The notes under the pieces are model-generated. The model was given only the letters and a program-made list of their open reading frames with translations. It did not search any database and was not told the origin of the DNA. A stretch of DNA of 60,319 nucleotides from an uncultured Pelagibacteraceae bacterium (lineage in GTDB: Bacteria > Pseudomonadota > Alphaproteobacteria > Pelagibacterales > Pelagibacteraceae), in assembly GCA_902624315.1 (NCBI GenBank), contig CACNXC010000007.1, forward strand, positions 1 through 60,319. Direction: 5' to 3'. Both the position numbers and the translations under genes were made by a program. Position 1 is the first letter of the stretch, and the number at the start of each line of letters is the position of its first letter. Positions 27,854-37,777 of this stretch are shown here, in pieces.

Positions 27854-29296
27854 ATGGATACCAGAGAAAAAGATATCGAAAATTTAAAAGACTATAAATA
27901 CGGTTTTACAACTGATATTGAAAATATTAGAGCACCAAAAGGTCTAAATAAAGATATCATTAAATTTATTTCTAATATTAAAAAAGAACCTAAGTGGATG
28001 TTGGATTTCAGATTAAAAGCATTTGAGAGATTTAAGCTTCTCAAGGAACCTGACTGGCAAAAACCTAAGTACCCTAAAATTGATTATCAAGACCTATATT
28101 ACTATTCGGCTCCGAAAAGTATGAAGGATAAACCTAAGAGCTTAGATGAATTAGATCCTAAACTTTTAGAAACTTATAATAAATTAGGAATTCCCCTTCA
28201 AGAGCAAGCAAGATTAAATGGAATAGCAGTCGATGCAGTATTTGATTCTGTTTCAGTGGCTACAACATTTAAAGGTGAATTAACAAAACATGGAATTATT
28301 TTTTGTTCGATGTCTGAAGCAATACAAAAACATCCTGACTTAGTAAAAAAATATTTAGGGACAGTTATTCCAACAACAGATCATTTTTTTGCAACATTAA
28401 ATTCGGCAGTATTTACTGATGGCTCATTTGTTTACATTCCTGAGGGTGTAAAATGTCCAATGGAACTATCGACTTATTTTAGAATTAACGCATCAGAAAC
28501 AGGACAATTCGAAAGAACATTAATCATTGCTGATAAAGGCAGTTACGTAAGTTATCTAGAAGGTTGCACTGCTCCGATGAGAGATGAAAATCAATTACAT
28601 GCCGCTAACGTTGAACTAATAGCTCTTGATGATGCAGAAATTAAATATTCAACTGTTCAAAACTGGTATCCGGGTGATGCAAATGGAAAAGGAGGGATTT
28701 ATAATTTTGTAACTAAAAGAGGACTATGTAAGGGAAAAAATTCTAAAATTTCTTGGACACAGGTAGAGACAGGCTCTGCAATAACTTGGAAATACCCAAG
28801 CTGTATTCTTAGAGGAGATAATTCAATTGGTGAGTTTTATTCTATAGCAATTACAAATAATCATCAAAAAGCTGATACAGGTACAAAGATGATCCATCTT
28901 GGTAAAAATACTAAAAGTAAGATAATTTCCAAAGGTATTAGTGCTGGCTTTTCTGATATGACATATAGGGGATTAGTAGATATAAATTCAAAAGCAAAAA
29001 ATTCTAGCAATTACACTCAGTGTGACTCACTATTAATGGGAAACAAATGTGGAGCACATACCGTTCCATATATTAAAAATAAAAATTTTGACTCAAATAT
29101 TGCCCATGAAGCAACAACTTCAAAAATTAGTGAGGAGCAATTGCACTATTGTCAACAAAGAGGATTAAATCCTGAGGAAGCTGTTGGTTTAATTGTTAAT
29201 GGATTTTGTAAAGAAGTTCTTCAGCAATTACCAATGGAGTTTGCTGTAGAAGCCCAAAAGCTTGTAGGTATTAGCCTAGAAGGGAGCGTGGGTTAA
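27854..29296 (+). CDS. sufB: Fe-S assembly scaffold subunit SufB
   Basis: Core of the SufBC2D scaffold on which nascent Fe-S clusters are built in the cytosol. The 480-residue length is typical. Landmarks are [16 protein letters not shown] text ([20 protein letters not shown]), [22 protein letters not shown] text ([20 protein letters not shown]) and the C-terminal [20 protein letters not shown]. The conserved cysteine believed to accept sulphur and the glutamate and histidine of the C-terminal block are present. The stop overlaps sufC by one base. Confidence 0.97.
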   Translation: MDTREKDIENLKDYKYGFTTDIENIRAPKGLNKDIIKFISNIKKEPKWMLDFRLKAFERFKLLKEPDWQKPKYPKIDYQDLYYYSAPKSMKDKPKSLDELDPKLLETYNKLGIPLQEQARLNGIAVDAVFDSVSVATTFKGELTKHGIIFCSMSEAIQKHPDLVKKYLGTVIPTTDHFFATLNSAVFTDGSFVYIPEGVKCPMELSTYFRINASETGQFERTLIIADKGSYVSYLEGCTAPMRDENQLHAANVELIALDDAEIKYSTVQNWYPGDANGKGGIYNFVTKRGLCKGKNSKISWTQVETGSAITWKYPSCILRGDNSIGEFYSIAITNNHQKADTGTKMIHLGKNTKSKIISKGISAGFSDMTYRGLVDINSKAKNSSNYTQCDSLLMGNKCGAHTVPYIKNKNFDSNIAHEATTSKISEEQLHYCQQRGLNPEEAVGLIVNGFCKEVLQQLPMEFAVEAQKLVGISLEGSVG

Positions 29297-30030
29297 TGTT
29301 GAAAATAAATAATTTAAACGCAAATGTTGAAAATAAGTCAATTTTAAAAGGATTTTCATTAAATATAAATCCAGGCGAGGTTCACGCAATAATGGGCCCA
29401 AATGGCTCTGGAAAAAGTACTTTATCTAATATTTTATCAGGAAAAAAAGGTTACGAAGTATCTGGAGAAATTTTATTTGAAAATAAAAATTTATTTGAAC
29501 TTGAAACAGAGGAAAGAGCACATAAAGGTATATTTCTAGCCTTTCAATATCCTTTAGAAATTCCCGGTGTTAATACTAATATTTTTTTAAAAACTTCTTT
29601 GAATGCAATTAGAAAAGCTCGTGGACAAAAAGAGCTTGATGCTATTGAGTTTTTAAAACTTGTAAAAGAAAAAGCTAAAGAACTAAAATTTGATGAAGAA
29701 AAACTTAATAGGCAATTAAATGTAGGCTTCTCTGGTGGAGAAAAAAAGAAAAATGAAATTCTGCAAATGTCGATGCTGGCGCCAAAACTTTCAATTTTAG
29801 ATGAGACAGATTCGGGTTTAGATATAGACGCTCTTAAAATAGTTGCAGATGGTGTAAATACATTGAGGAATAAGGAAAATTCTTTTTTAATCATTACTCA
29901 TTACCAAAGATTATTAGACTATATCAAGCCAGATTTTGTCCATGTTTTAATGAATGGTAGAATTATAAAATCGGGTGGTCCAGAACTTGCAATAGAGTTA
30001 GAAAAAAAAGGATATGAAAACTTTAATTAG
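29296..30030 (+). CDS. sufC: Fe-S assembly ATPase SufC
   Basis: ABC-type ATPase that drives conformational change of SufB-SufD during cluster assembly; it is soluble, not a transporter. The 244 residues contain Walker A GPNGSGKSTLSNI, the signature NVGFSGGEKKKNEILQM, Walker B LSILDETDSGLDIDAL and the H-loop IITHYQRLLDYI. The ETDSGLD form of Walker B is specific to SufC. Overlapping starts and stops place it firmly in the suf operon. Confidence 0.97.
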   Translation: MLKINNLNANVENKSILKGFSLNINPGEVHAIMGPNGSGKSTLSNILSGKKGYEVSGEILFENKNLFELETEERAHKGIFLAFQYPLEIPGVNTNIFLKTSLNAIRKARGQKELDAIEFLKLVKEKAKELKFDEEKLNRQLNVGFSGGEKKKNEILQMSMLAPKLSILDETDSGLDIDALKIVADGVNTLRNKENSFLIITHYQRLLDYIKPDFVHVLMNGRIIKSGGPELAIELEKKGYENFN

Positions 30031-31278
30031 ATGAAAGAACAATTAAAAACAGATTTTGAGAAAATACAGAAAGTATCAAGTTTTTCAGGTAAAGATGTTG
30101 AGACTAAAAGATTTTACTTAAATAAATTTATTGAAAGAGGTTTTCCTAATAGAAAACTTGAAAACTGGAAGTTTTTAGATTTAGACAAAATTATAGATAA
30201 AAGCATAAATGAGCTTAGCTTTTACAATGATTACTCTACAACTAATAAAATTGATACTTCAATTTTTATTGATGGTCTTGAACATAATAAAATAATTTTT
30301 ATAAACGGAAGAATTGAAAAAATTGATTTTAGCTATGAAGATAAAAATCAAATAGAAATTTTTGATGATTTTAAAATAGATTACAAATTTGATAATAATA
30401 ATTCCTTAATTGATTTAAATAAAGCTTTTAGTAATAAATATTTTAAGATTTTAATCAAAAAAGGTTACTCAATAAAAAAACCATTAATCATATATCACGT
30501 AACTAATGAAAAAATGAAATCAAAAAATATTAATTTAAGACTGGATTTCGAGCTTGAACAAAATAGTTCATTAAAGTTAATAGATTTTTTTAGTGATATT
30601 ACAGATACAAATTTTATGAATATTTTATACAATTTTGATTTAAAAAAAGACTCAATTCTTAAAAATTATAAAATTGATAAGTCTTTTAATAGAAACATAA
30701 AGTATTCATATAATAATATAGACCAGGAAAAAAATAGTATTTCAGAAACATTTATTTTTTCAGCTAGTTCCGATTACTTTAAAAATGAAATAAATTGTAA
30801 CCTTAGAGGTGAACATTCATCAGCTTTTGTGAATGGAATTTTTTCATTAAAAGATAATAAACAACACGAAATAAGAACATCAATTAATCACTTAGTTGAA
30901 AATACAAAAAGTTATCAGCTTATTAAAAGTGTGCTTGGAAAGAATTCAAAAGCTGTGTACCAAGGAAGAATATATGTAGATTCAATTGCTCAAAAAACCG
31001 ACGGATATCAATTGAGCAAAGCAATTTTGTTAGACGAAACTTCTGAATTTAATGCTAAACCAGAATTAGAGATTTATGCTGACGATGTTAAGTGCTCACA
31101 TGGATCAGCATCAGGCAGTCTAAATGAAAATTCAATATTTTATTTAATGTCTAGAGGACTTAACTACAAAGAGTCAAAAGAACTTTTAATAAATGGTTTT
31201 TTATTAGATGTAGTTGAAAAAATTACTGATGCTGAAATTAGAAACTTGATTAAAAATATGATCGGATTAACAGAATGA
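30031..31278 (+). CDS. sufD: Fe-S assembly scaffold subunit SufD
   Basis: Paralog of SufB that completes the SufBC2D scaffold. The 415-residue protein begins directly after the sufC stop. Its N-terminal half (RGFPNRKLENWKFLDLDKII) and C-terminal beta-helix (AVYQGRIYVDSIAQKTDGYQ, ADDVKCSHGSASGSLNENS, FYLMSRGL) match SufD, including the conserved histidine in CSHGS. The middle is strongly lysine/asparagine-drifted, as usual for SufD in AT-rich genomes. It overlaps sufS by four bases. Confidence 0.94.
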   Translation: MKEQLKTDFEKIQKVSSFSGKDVETKRFYLNKFIERGFPNRKLENWKFLDLDKIIDKSINELSFYNDYSTTNKIDTSIFIDGLEHNKIIFINGRIEKIDFSYEDKNQIEIFDDFKIDYKFDNNNSLIDLNKAFSNKYFKILIKKGYSIKKPLIIYHVTNEKMKSKNINLRLDFELEQNSSLKLIDFFSDITDTNFMNILYNFDLKKDSILKNYKIDKSFNRNIKYSYNNIDQEKNSISETFIFSASSDYFKNEINCNLRGEHSSAFVNGIFSLKDNKQHEIRTSINHLVENTKSYQLIKSVLGKNSKAVYQGRIYVDSIAQKTDGYQLSKAILLDETSEFNAKPELEIYADDVKCSHGSASGSLNENSIFYLMSRGLNYKESKELLINGFLLDVVEKITDAEIRNLIKNMIGLTE

Positions 31279-32495
31279 ATATAAACACAATAAAAAAAGA
31301 ATTCCCAATATTTGATGAAAAGATTCAAAATAATGATTTAGTTTATTTAGATAGTGCAAATTCATCGCAAAAACCTAAAGTTGTTATTGATAGGATAAAT
31401 GATTTTTACACAAAAGAATTTTCAAATGTTGGAAGAAGCATTCATTATTTAGCAGTTGCAGCAACTAATTTGTATGAAAATACCAGAATTTCAGTTCAAA
31501 AATACATAAATGCGAAAGATAAAAATGAGATTGTTTTTACAAAAGGTGCAACAGAAGCTTTAAACTTAGTTGCTAACACACTTGGTCAAAAATATTTAAA
31601 TGAAGGTGATGAAATATTATTAACTGAATTGGAGCATCATTCAAATTATGTACCATGGCACTATCTAAGAAAATCAAAAAATATTAAGATTAATTTCGCA
31701 GAAATTAATGAAGATGGTGAAATTCCAATAGAGAATATTGAAAAGAAAATTACGTCAAAAACCAAAGTAATAGCTATTAATCATTTATCTAATGTCACTG
31801 GAGCCATATTGCCAATTAAAGAGATTACTGAGATTGCGCATTCTAAAGGTATTATTGTTGTAGTTGACGGTTGTCAGGGTGCTCCACATTTAAAATTAGA
31901 TATGCAAGATCTTGATTGTGATTTTTATGCAATTTCTTGTCACAAAATGTATGGACCAACAGGATTAGGAATTTTATATGGTAAAAAAAAATGGTTAGAG
32001 GAACTTCCACCATATCAAGGCGGTGGTGGAATGATAAAAGAGGTAAAAAAAGATCGAATTACTTACGGAGACCTCCCAAATAAGTATGAAGCAGGAACCA
32101 TGGCTACTGCTCAAGTAATAGCTTTTGATAAATCTATAAAATTTTTAGAAAGTATTGGAATTGAAAATATTATTAAACACGAAAAAGAATTAATCGAATA
32201 TGGTCAAGAAATTTTAAAAAAAAATAATTCAGTTAAATTAATTGGTAATCCGAAAAATAAAGGTGGTGTTCTATCATTTACGATTGAAGGTGTACATCCA
32301 CATGACATTGCTACAATACTGGATGAAGATGGAGTAGCTATTAGAGCTGGACACCATTGTTGTCAAATATTACATGATAAACTTGCTATACCAGCAAGTG
32401 CGAGAGCATCAGTAGGTGTCTACAATACTAAAAGTGATTTTGATCAATTAAATGATTCTATAAACAAATGTAAAAAAATTTTTGATTTAAAATGA
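31275..32495 (+). CDS. sufS: Cysteine desulphurase SufS
   Basis: PLP enzyme that removes sulphur from cysteine as a persulphide for cluster assembly. The 406 residues include the PLP lysine K224 in SCHKMYGPTGLG and the active-site loop cysteine at 362/363 in RAGHHCCQ; E. coli SufS has K226 and C364. The N-terminal YLDSANSSQKP and the block ELEHHSNYVPWHYL are typical of group II desulphurases. Its sulphur acceptor is probably the SufU product of the next gene, which overlaps by four bases. Confidence 0.96.
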   Translation: MNINTIKKEFPIFDEKIQNNDLVYLDSANSSQKPKVVIDRINDFYTKEFSNVGRSIHYLAVAATNLYENTRISVQKYINAKDKNEIVFTKGATEALNLVANTLGQKYLNEGDEILLTELEHHSNYVPWHYLRKSKNIKINFAEINEDGEIPIENIEKKITSKTKVIAINHLSNVTGAILPIKEITEIAHSKGIIVVVDGCQGAPHLKLDMQDLDCDFYAISCHKMYGPTGLGILYGKKKWLEELPPYQGGGGMIKEVKKDRITYGDLPNKYEAGTMATAQVIAFDKSIKFLESIGIENIIKHEKELIEYGQEILKKNNSVKLIGNPKNKGGVLSFTIEGVHPHDIATILDEDGVAIRAGHHCCQILHDKLAIPASARASVGVYNTKSDFDQLNDSINKCKKIFDLK

Positions 32496-32956
32496 ATTTG
32501 AAAGAATTATATCAAGAAATAATTTTAGAACATGGAAAAAATCCAAGGAATTTGAGGAAGACTAATGATTTTAATAAAGATGCTAAAGGAAATAACCCTT
32601 TATGTGGAGACAATGTGCATGTTTATTTAAAACTTAACAATCAAAGAAAAGTTGAAGATATATCTTTTGAAGGAAGTGGTTGTGCAATTTCAATGGCCTC
32701 TGCTTCAATAATGACAGATTTGATTAAAGGAAAAAGTGACAATGAAGCTAAAGAAATTATAGATGATTTTCTTGGAATGATAAAAGAAAATCCAGAACTA
32801 AAGTCTTCAATTTTAGAGGAAGATGATAAAACAAAGCTAATGTGTCTTTCAGGAGTTAAGCAATACCCTATGAGGGTAAAATGTGCTACTTTATCATGGC
32901 ACACTTTAATTTCTGCAATGGAAGATGATGGAAAACAAGTGAGCACAGAGGATTAG
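32492..32956 (+). CDS. sufU: SufU-type sulphur acceptor
   Basis: A 154-residue IscU-fold protein. Conserved cysteines C38 (NPLCGDNVHVYL), C64 (GSGCAISMASASIM) and C131 (VKCATLSWHTL) are visible, with a further C118. The insertion of about 20 residues between the second and third conserved cysteines (about 85-115) marks SufU rather than IscU. SufU accepts persulphide sulphur from SufS via zinc-dependent contact and takes the place of SufE, which is absent from this operon. It follows sufS with a four-base overlap. Confidence 0.9.
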   Translation: MNLKELYQEIILEHGKNPRNLRKTNDFNKDAKGNNPLCGDNVHVYLKLNNQRKVEDISFEGSGCAISMASASIMTDLIKGKSDNEAKEIIDDFLGMIKENPELKSSILEEDDKTKLMCLSGVKQYPMRVKCATLSWHTLISAMEDDGKQVSTED

Positions 32957-32960
32957 ATCA

Positions 32961-33257
32961 ATGGAAATAAAAGAAAAAATAATAAATGAGATAAGAAAAA
33001 TTTATGATCCTGAGTTACCAGTTAATATTTACGAACTTGGTTTAATTTATGATATTCAAGTAAAAGGAAATAAAGCTGAAATTAAAATGACTTTAACTAC
33101 ACCAAACTGTCCTGTTGCAGAAAGTTTACCTAAAGAAGTTAAAGAAGGAGCTATGCAAGTTGAAGGAATCAATGACGTTGATCTTCAATTAGTTTGGGAT
33201 CCACCTTGGAATAAAGACATGATGTCTGATGCTGCTAAGTTGGAGTTAAATTTATAA
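32961..33257 (+). CDS. sufT: SufT-like DUF59 (MIP18) protein
   Basis: A 98-residue MIP18/DUF59-domain protein: KIYDPELPVNIYELGLIYDI, then MTLTTPNCPVAE with the conserved cysteine, and VWDPPWNKDMMSDAAKLEL at the C-terminus. SufT and related DUF59 proteins help mature or deliver Fe-S clusters and commonly sit in suf operons. Here it lies between sufU and an A-type carrier, overlapping the latter by one base. Role by family and context; no enzymatic activity is expected. Confidence 0.88.
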   Translation: MEIKEKIINEIRKIYDPELPVNIYELGLIYDIQVKGNKAEIKMTLTTPNCPVAESLPKEVKEGAMQVEGINDVDLQLVWDPPWNKDMMSDAAKLELNL

Positions 33258-33592
33258 TGAGTCCTATAATTAAATTAAGTGAAAATGCAGCTAACAGAAT
33301 CAAAGAAATTATGTCTAGTGCCGAAAAAGATGCTTTAGGAGTTAGAGTTTCTGTTAAATCTGGAGGATGTGCAGGCATGTCATATGTAATGGAATATTCT
33401 AAAGTACTTAATCCGAATGACGAGGTAATTGAGGATAAGGGAGTTAAGGTTTTTATAGATTCTGCGGCCGTGATGTATTTATTAGGTACTGAAATGGATT
33501 ACAAAAAAGAGGATTTTTCCTCAACTTTTGTGTTCAATAACCCCAATGAAACAGAGAGATGTGGTTGCGGCGAGTCCTTTAAAGTAGAGTAA
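33257..33592 (+). CDS. sufA: A-type Fe-S carrier (SufA/IscA/ErpA-like)
   Basis: A 111-residue HesB-fold carrier that passes clusters from the Suf scaffold to target proteins. The three ligand cysteines are visible: one in SGGCAGMSYVMEY and two in RCGCGESFKV at the C-terminus. Length and motif spacing are normal. It closes the iscR-sufBCDSUTA operon. Which A-type subtype it belongs to cannot be settled from the motif alone. About 65 bases follow before the next small open frame, without a clear terminator. Confidence 0.92.
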   Translation: MSPIIKLSENAANRIKEIMSSAEKDALGVRVSVKSGGCAGMSYVMEYSKVLNPNDEVIEDKGVKVFIDSAAVMYLLGTEMDYKKEDFSSTFVFNNPNETERCGCGESFKVE

Positions 33593-33658
33593 AATTTAGT
33601 ATCCCATAAGTTGCATAGCAGTATTGCTAAAAACGCATAACTAGTGTATATTTTATTT

Positions 33659-33829
33659 ATGAATAAATTTGAATTTAGAAATTTGCTTAATTCAGAGGCT
33701 AGAAAAGAAAAAAGAAAAAACTTTATTAGATCTCTGATTAAATCAGTTAATACTGGTGCAAATGGAACTCAGGATTATGTTGTTAAAAAAGGTCCTGGCA
33801 AAAACAAAGTTGCCACTACAAGACAATAA
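33659..33829 (+). CDS. Small basic hypothetical protein
   Basis: A 56-residue open frame starting NKFEFRNLLNSEARKEKRKN and ending VKKGPGKNKVATTRQ. An in-frame ATG five codons upstream is also possible. I do not recognise it. It is basic, with a predicted helix in the first half and a glycine/lysine-rich tail, and without hydrophobic segments. It stops one base before the convergent glnA stop. Codon use is like the neighbours, and a GC-richer tail coding G-P-G-K suggests a real protein, but the small size keeps confidence modest. Confidence 0.5.
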   Translation: MNKFEFRNLLNSEARKEKRKNFIRSLIKSVNTGANGTQDYVVKKGPGKNKVATTRQ

Positions 33830-35236
33830 TTAACAACTATAGTACATCTCGAACTCAATAGGGTGCGGTGTGTGTTCAAAATTATGAATTTCCTCAAATT
33901 TTAATGCAATATAAGCATCAATTTGATCATCAGTAAAAACATTACCTTGTTTTAAAAAGTCTCTATCTTTATCCAAACTTTCCATTGCTTCTCTTAATGA
34001 GCCACAAACAGTTGGTATTTTTTTAACTTCACTTTCTGATAAAGCATAAAGATCTTTATCAAATGATTTACCTGGATCAATTTTATTTTTAATACCATCT
34101 AATCCAGCCATCAGCATTGCAGCAAAGGTCAAGTATGGATTTCCAGCTGCATCACCAAATCTTATTTCGCATCTTGCAGCTTTTTTGCTTAAAGTTATTG
34201 GAATTCTACACGAAGCTGATCTATTTCTTGCTGAGTAAGCTAATAATACAGGAGCTTCAAATCCTGGAATTAATCTTTTATAACTATTTGTTGTAGCATT
34301 TGAAAAAGCATTAATAGCTTTTGCGTGTTTTAAAATTCCCCCAATATAATTTAAAGCTAAATCAGATAAGCCAGCATATTTATTTCCTGAAAATAATGCT
34401 GTGTTGCCTTTCCAGATAGATTGGTGCACATGCATTCCAGATCCATTATCACCTTTTACCGGCTTTGGCATAAAAGTTGCTGTTTTACCAAAGGAATGTG
34501 AAACCATGTGAACTGCGTACTTGTATAGTTGTAAGTTATCAGCTTGATCAACAAGTGTTCCAAAATACATTCCTAATTCATGTTGACTAGGAGCAACTTC
34601 GTGGTGATGTTTTTCAACTTTAATACCCATGTCTTTCATTGCCTTTAAATACTCACTTCTCATATCCTGCTCACTATCAACTGGTGGGACAGGAAAATAA
34701 CCACCTTTAATTCCTGGTCTATGACCCATATTTCCATTTTCGTATTCTTTTCCAGAGTTATAAGGGCCTTCTTTGCTATCTATTTTAAAACCTGTTTCAT
34801 TCATATCATTCTTAAATCTGACATCGTCAAACACAAAAAATTCTGCTTCAGGACCAAAATAAGCTTTATCTCCAATACCTGTTTTTTTTAAATATGCCTC
34901 AGCTTTTTTTGCAGTCCCTCTTGGATCTCTTTCATATGGATCTTTTTTAATTGCATCTAATACATCGCAAAATATATTTAAGGTGTTGTGAGATGTGAAA
35001 GGATCTACAACTACTCTAGAAACGTCTGGTTTAAGGATCATATCAGACTCATTGATAGCTTTCCATCCTGCAATTGACGAGCCATCAAAGAAAATACCTT
35101 CATTTAACATCTCATCATCCACCATTTTCCCATCCATGGTTACATGTTGAAGCTTACCTCTTGGGTCTGTAAATCTTAAATCAACGTATTCAATTTCTTT
35201 ATCTTTTATTGTTTTTAAAACATCCTTAACGCTCAT
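33830..35236 (-). CDS. glnA: Glutamine synthetase type I
   Basis: Assimilates ammonium into glutamine. I start at the ATG at 35236, which is preceded by a strong GTAGGAGA ribosome site; the frame extends 24 codons further but without such a site. The product is 468 residues, the GlnA norm. Key blocks are [42 protein letters not shown] and the adenylylation site DKDLYALS with Y397, the same number as in E. coli. Control by adenylyltransferase is therefore plausible. No PII gene is next to it. The 137-base spacer upstream holds no motif I can name with confidence. Confidence 0.97.
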   Translation of the reverse strand: MSVKDVLKTIKDKEIEYVDLRFTDPRGKLQHVTMDGKMVDDEMLNEGIFFDGSSIAGWKAINESDMILKPDVSRVVVDPFTSHNTLNIFCDVLDAIKKDPYERDPRGTAKKAEAYLKKTGIGDKAYFGPEAEFFVFDDVRFKNDMNETGFKIDSKEGPYNSGKEYENGNMGHRPGIKGGYFPVPPVDSEQDMRSEYLKAMKDMGIKVEKHHHEVAPSQHELGMYFGTLVDQADNLQLYKYAVHMVSHSFGKTATFMPKPVKGDNGSGMHVHQSIWKGNTALFSGNKYAGLSDLALNYIGGILKHAKAINAFSNATTNSYKRLIPGFEAPVLLAYSARNRSASCRIPITLSKKAARCEIRFGDAAGNPYLTFAAMLMAGLDGIKNKIDPGKSFDKDLYALSESEVKKIPTVCGSLREAMESLDKDRDFLKQGNVFTDDQIDAYIALKFEEIHNFEHTPHPIEFEMYYSC

Positions 35237-35373
35237 ATATTCTCCTACTTGACTAGACATATCTATCAAATTCAAGCAAATAAATAATACCCTTTTAATA
35301 AATATCACCTATGCAATTTTTACATAAGTGTATTAATATTTAAAAATAAAGAATAACAATTAAAGGTTGAATA

Positions 35374-35853
35374 ATGAGTATATTAGACAAAGTTGCAGTT
35401 AAACGAGTAGAAAAATTGTTGAAAGAATTTGATAAAAATCTAAGTGTCAAGGCTCTGGAAACATCAGCAAGAACTGCGGAAGAGGCAGCTTCATCTTTAG
35501 GTTGCGAGATAGGTGCAATAGTAAAAAGTTTACTTTTTAAAACAGAGAATAATTTTGTTTTATGTCTAGTGAGTGGAGATAAAAAAGTTAGCCTAAATAA
35601 AGTAAAAAAAACTCTAAAAATTAAAGATGCTTCCATGGCATCCGCTGATGAGGTAAAAAGTATAACTGGATTTACAATTGGTGGTGTTTCACCAATAGGT
35701 CATCAAACTAAGATTAAAATATTTATTGATAATTCTTTAAATAGATATGAAAATCTATTTGCAGCTGCTGGGCATCCAAATTGTGTATTTAAAATAACTT
35801 ATAAGAATTTAAAAGAAATAACTAATGGTTCAATTAAAGATATCGTAGAATGA
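35374..35853 (+). CDS. YbaK/EbsC-type aminoacyl-tRNA deacylase
   Basis: A 159-residue single-domain protein of the YbaK/ProX family, which hydrolyses mischarged aminoacyl-tRNAs such as Cys-tRNA-Pro. Visible features are GCEIGAIVKSLLFK with the catalytic lysine, FVLCLVSGDKKVSLNKV, TGFTIGGVSPIGH and the C-terminal FAAAGHPNCVFKITY. It overlaps the following transporter gene by four bases. The exact tRNA specificity is not evident from the sequence. Confidence 0.88.
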   Translation: MSILDKVAVKRVEKLLKEFDKNLSVKALETSARTAEEAASSLGCEIGAIVKSLLFKTENNFVLCLVSGDKKVSLNKVKKTLKIKDASMASADEVKSITGFTIGGVSPIGHQTKIKIFIDNSLNRYENLFAAAGHPNCVFKITYKNLKEITNGSIKDIVE

Positions 35854-36737
35854 GACAACCAAAATTATTAGATTATGTTTTATTAACTTTTTTAGCACTT
35901 ATTTGGGCCTCAGCTTTTTTTAACATTAAAATAGCAACTTATTCATTTGGTCCAGTTACTATTGCTTTTTTAAGAGTTTTTTTTGGCGCAATACCAGTTT
36001 TATTATTATGTTATTTAAAGAATATTAAGATTGAAGCATTTTCTAAAGATTGGCATTGGTTTGCACTGATTGGATTTATAAACTTAGTTGCTCCATTTTT
36101 TCTTATAGCCTATGGAGTAAAATCTGTACAAAGTAATTTAGCTGCAATTCTGATGTCAACAACACCATTAAGCTCAACAGTCCTTGGTCACTTCTATACA
36201 AAAAATGAAAAATTTAATTTTATAAAAACTTTTGGAATATTAATTGGTTTCTCGGGAATATTATATCTATTTTCAGATAATTTATTAATTGATGAAAATA
36301 ATTTTTTTTCAGCAATATTAATCCTTGTTGGTTCTACTTGTTATGTAATTGGTGGAGTTTTGACTTTGAAAATAAGTAAGAAAAAAAATGAAAATGTAAC
36401 TGGTTCTATTTTAATATGGGCAGTAATAATTTTAATTCCTTTAGTCGGTTTTATTGAGCAACCATGGAATACTATACCAAGATTAGACTCAACAATATCT
36501 GTCATATATTTAGGACTTGTCTCAACCGGTCTTGCTTGGTTGTTAAGATTTAGAATTTTAGTTAATAATGGTTTAATTTTTCAATCTCAAGTATCATATT
36601 TGATCCCAATTTTTGGAACTATCTTAAGTTTTATTTTCTTAAAGGAATTAATAACAATTAAAGTATTAATATCATTAATAGCTGTTGTGGTGGGTATTTA
36701 TTTTGTAAGAAAAGCAGACAGCTCAAAACTTATTTAA
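35850..36737 (+). CDS. EamA/DMT-family membrane transporter
   Basis: A 295-residue inner-membrane protein with ten hydrophobic helices arranged as two EamA repeats, the drug/metabolite transporter layout. The motif FLALIWASAFFNIKIATYSF at the start and VSYLIPIFGTILSFIFLKEL in the second repeat are typical. Such proteins export amino acids or other metabolites; the substrate is unknown here. It is coupled to the deacylase gene upstream and overlaps the convergent methyltransferase by eight bases. Confidence 0.87.
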   Translation: MRQPKLLDYVLLTFLALIWASAFFNIKIATYSFGPVTIAFLRVFFGAIPVLLLCYLKNIKIEAFSKDWHWFALIGFINLVAPFFLIAYGVKSVQSNLAAILMSTTPLSSTVLGHFYTKNEKFNFIKTFGILIGFSGILYLFSDNLLIDENNFFSAILILVGSTCYVIGGVLTLKISKKKNENVTGSILIWAVIILIPLVGFIEQPWNTIPRLDSTISVIYLGLVSTGLAWLLRFRILVNNGLIFQSQVSYLIPIFGTILSFIFLKELITIKVLISLIAVVVGIYFVRKADSSKLI

Positions 36738-37638
36738 GTTTTGAAAAAGCTTTAATGTGTGATGGCCTGGTTTCACAACATCCACCTATTATCGTAGCTC
36801 CTGCATCTTTAAACTTTTTTGCAAATTCATACATTTTGTCAGGAGTCAAATCTTTTCGTACACCAAGAAATTCGTTTGGGTTCCCAGTTTTACTATTATT
36901 GTATGCACCAGTATAATTTGGTTTTGGGTTAGTAGTTACAAATGCATTTAATTTAAATCCAAACGGAATACCTAAATTCTTTAATTCATCTAGATTAAGT
37001 TCATAATTTTCAGGAGACACACAGGATAAAATTAGTCCTAGTAAATTCTCATGTTTAATATTCTTAATTAAGTCAGTAATTTTTTCACCACTAGGTAAAT
37101 TTGTTCCATCTGAAATGTGTGCACCTATGAGGTAAGGTTTGTCAAATTCTTTAATACTTTCCATGGCTATTTTTACCTCTCTTACACTACTCAAAACGTC
37201 AAAATAAAAGAAATCTATATAAGGATTAAGTATTTTTGCCTGACTATTAAAATTTTCCATAATTTCATTTTCTTCTCTATCATCTACTTCGTATGTTAAA
37301 TTTTGAGGAGGTAAGCCTCCAGCAATTAAAACATTAGGAAAAGTTTCTTTGACTTTCAGAGCTATTTCACCGGCTTTTTTGTTTAAATATTCATATTTGT
37401 CCAAAACATCATTATCTCTTAAACGAGATTTTCTTGTTGTGAAAGTTGTTGTTACAATAACTTCAGCACCTGCTTTGATAAAATCGAGATGAGTGTCTAG
37501 TACAAGTTTATGGTATTTTTCATGAAGTAAAGCATTGGTACTCCATAGAGTACCGTTTGGCTTCATACCTCTAGCAAGAAGTTCTTGACCCATCCCACCA
37601 TCTAAGATTTTCAAACTTTTAAAAATATTTTTGTCCAT
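36730..37638 (-). CDS. Homocysteine S-methyltransferase (MmuM/BHMT family)
   Basis: A 302-residue zinc methyltransferase. The N-terminal LKILDGGMGQELLARGM and the zinc ligands (a mid-sequence cysteine in LILSCVSPENYEL and the C-terminal pair in IIGGCCETRPSHIKAF) define the family that methylates homocysteine from S-methylmethionine or betaine. The donor cannot be told from sequence alone. The gene diverges from the aldehyde dehydrogenase region across 139 bases that hold two palindromes. No cobalamin domain is attached, so it works without B12. Confidence 0.85.
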   Translation of the reverse strand: MDKNIFKSLKILDGGMGQELLARGMKPNGTLWSTNALLHEKYHKLVLDTHLDFIKAGAEVIVTTTFTTRKSRLRDNDVLDKYEYLNKKAGEIALKVKETFPNVLIAGGLPPQNLTYEVDDREENEIMENFNSQAKILNPYIDFFYFDVLSSVREVKIAMESIKEFDKPYLIGAHISDGTNLPSGEKITDLIKNIKHENLLGLILSCVSPENYELNLDELKNLGIPFGFKLNAFVTTNPKPNYTGAYNNSKTGNPNEFLGVRKDLTPDKMYEFAKKFKDAGATIIGGCCETRPSHIKAFSKLK

Positions 37639-37689
37639 TAATTTGATTTAACTGCCTGATTGAAAATATTATTCAATTTCATTCTAAAC

Positions 37690-37718
37690 ACAACATGTTG
37701 TAATGACTACAATTGTAG
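37690..37718. promoter_or_regulatory. Two adjacent 12-base palindromes in a divergent promoter region
   Basis: ACAACATGTTGT (37690-37701) and CTACAATTGTAG (37707-37718) are each perfect palindromes, separated by five bases. They lie between the divergent homocysteine methyltransferase and the aldehyde dehydrogenase region. They could be operator sites for a dimeric regulator. No regulator gene is nearby, so this is an inference from symmetry and place. Confidence 0.4.
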
Positions 37719-37777
37719 GTAGAAAATAAAAATTCTATCAAATAGACACAAGCTAATATTCTTAGTTTAATGGTCTT

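Noticed and set aside
33593..33658. A terminator after the suf operon
   Set aside because: Only a four-pair AGCA/TGCT stem could be drawn, too weak to call.
35237..35308. A hydrophobic 24-residue extension of glutamine synthetase
   Set aside because: The strong ribosome site GTAGGAGA lies just before the ATG at 35236, and the standard GlnA start follows it.
37639..37777. A SAM-type riboswitch upstream of the homocysteine methyltransferase
   Set aside because: SAR11 relatives use such elements before methionine genes, but I could not match any aptamer core here, only palindromes. A covariance-model search of this spacer would settle it.
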